Of a DNA stretch of 58,379 nt, positions 57,886 through 58,379 are shown in pieces. Each line of letters begins with the position of its first letter. Position 1 is the stretch's first letter. The stretch is taken from contig NMRA01000658.1 of the NCBI GenBank assembly GCA_002633005.1, positions 148,251 to 206,629 of the forward strand, in the 5' to 3' direction. Source of the stretch: Phoronis australis (taxonomy: Eukaryota > Phoronida > Phoronidae). The notes under the pieces were generated by a model. It worked only from the letters and a program-made list of their open reading frames with translations, did not search any database and was not told the origin of the DNA. Made by a program: the position numbers and the translations under genes.

Positions 57886-58379
57886 CTAGAAAAAACAACA
57901 CAAATGGGGCTATTCGGAAAATCTACAATAACTAGAGGGCGTGCGTGTACTAGTGGTGATAGATTAACAGCCTCGATTTCGCGAGCCCTTTAAATACATG
58001 GTGAAATGGCTTGCAGCCGTGCCAACTGAATCTGAGATTGCGTAAAAAGGGTGCTTCTATGAGAGGAAGTAAGCACGACCTCATAAAAAAGGTAAGGTTT
58101 GTGATTATTTTTACGATTATTCCATGATTTTTCTACCGATGCCTGTTAACTGAGGCACTCGCCGATGTCGACTTCGCGGCAGTCAGTCGCCAGCCAGAGT
58201 CAGGTTAATCTTTATATGTTGTGATATGTGATACGATACTTGACGTAGCAATCGGGATCTTTCGTACATCAAAGCATTATTATTGTTTGGAATGATTTCT
58301 AAAAGTTTATCAGTGATAGTTACATCAATCAATGCTGAATGTTTATGCTGTCAACTCGATACAGGTTAATGAGTTAAGA
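57886..58379. other. Right edge of the window
   Basis: Intron of the unidentified minus-strand gene. No exon or repeat is recognised. Confidence 0.4.

Overview
The window is intron-rich metazoan nuclear DNA: small exons with GT/AG borders, long AT-rich introns, and dense transposon and minisatellite content. The three complete gene models are clear bilaterian orthologues close to their vertebrate counterparts. An invertebrate deuterostome (amphioxus, hemichordate or echinoderm-like) is plausible, but the sequence alone does not fix the species. There is one assembly gap of Ns (12376-12554).

Genes, left to right. (1) MZT1/MOZART1, plus strand, three coding exons (730-6448), 70 aa, a small gamma-tubulin-complex subunit. 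(2) HSPBP1, minus strand, six coding exons (18962 down to 8468), 315 aa, an HSP70 nucleotide-exchange factor with armadillo repeats. MZT1 and HSPBP1 converge. (3) SAMM50, plus strand, twelve coding exons (27657-46673), 448 aa, the mitochondrial outer-membrane Omp85 protein. It is divergent from HSPBP1. (4) Two consecutive, phase-compatible exons of an unidentified minus-strand gene (57885 down to 56036). I worked out all exon borders by hand; splice phases agree throughout and each of the three complete models closes in frame. The genes are independent housekeeping genes and form no pathway together.

Mobile DNA explains most of the rest. Three intronic copies (3.9-5.1, 14.3-16.0 and 56.3-57.4 kb) belong to a family with TGCGCCCAC termini, built of about 148-bp units. 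Each unit carries a motif close to the vertebrate CTCF consensus, and three unit types form a higher-order repeat of about 445 bp. The first copy is nested in the left terminal inverted repeat of a TTAA-flanked element. Two 2.2-kb hAT-like elements with CAGGG termini and exact 5-bp target duplications lie inverted to each other between HSPBP1 and SAMM50. A 155-bp hAT MITE with an 8-bp target duplication lies at 48.4 kb, and a 1.35-kb inverted-repeat element lies in a SAMM50 intron. At 51.0-55.5 kb a 4.5-kb element with very long inverted repeats contains the decayed gene of an uncharacterised protein family with nuclease-like motifs, and is itself apparently split by a second inverted-repeat element that holds a tRNA-like SINE.

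Tandem repeats with units of 24 to 142 bp occur throughout. The most striking is seven 142-bp units at 16711-17704, each holding a long hairpin. No rRNA, functional tRNA gene, CRISPR array or viral gene was found.
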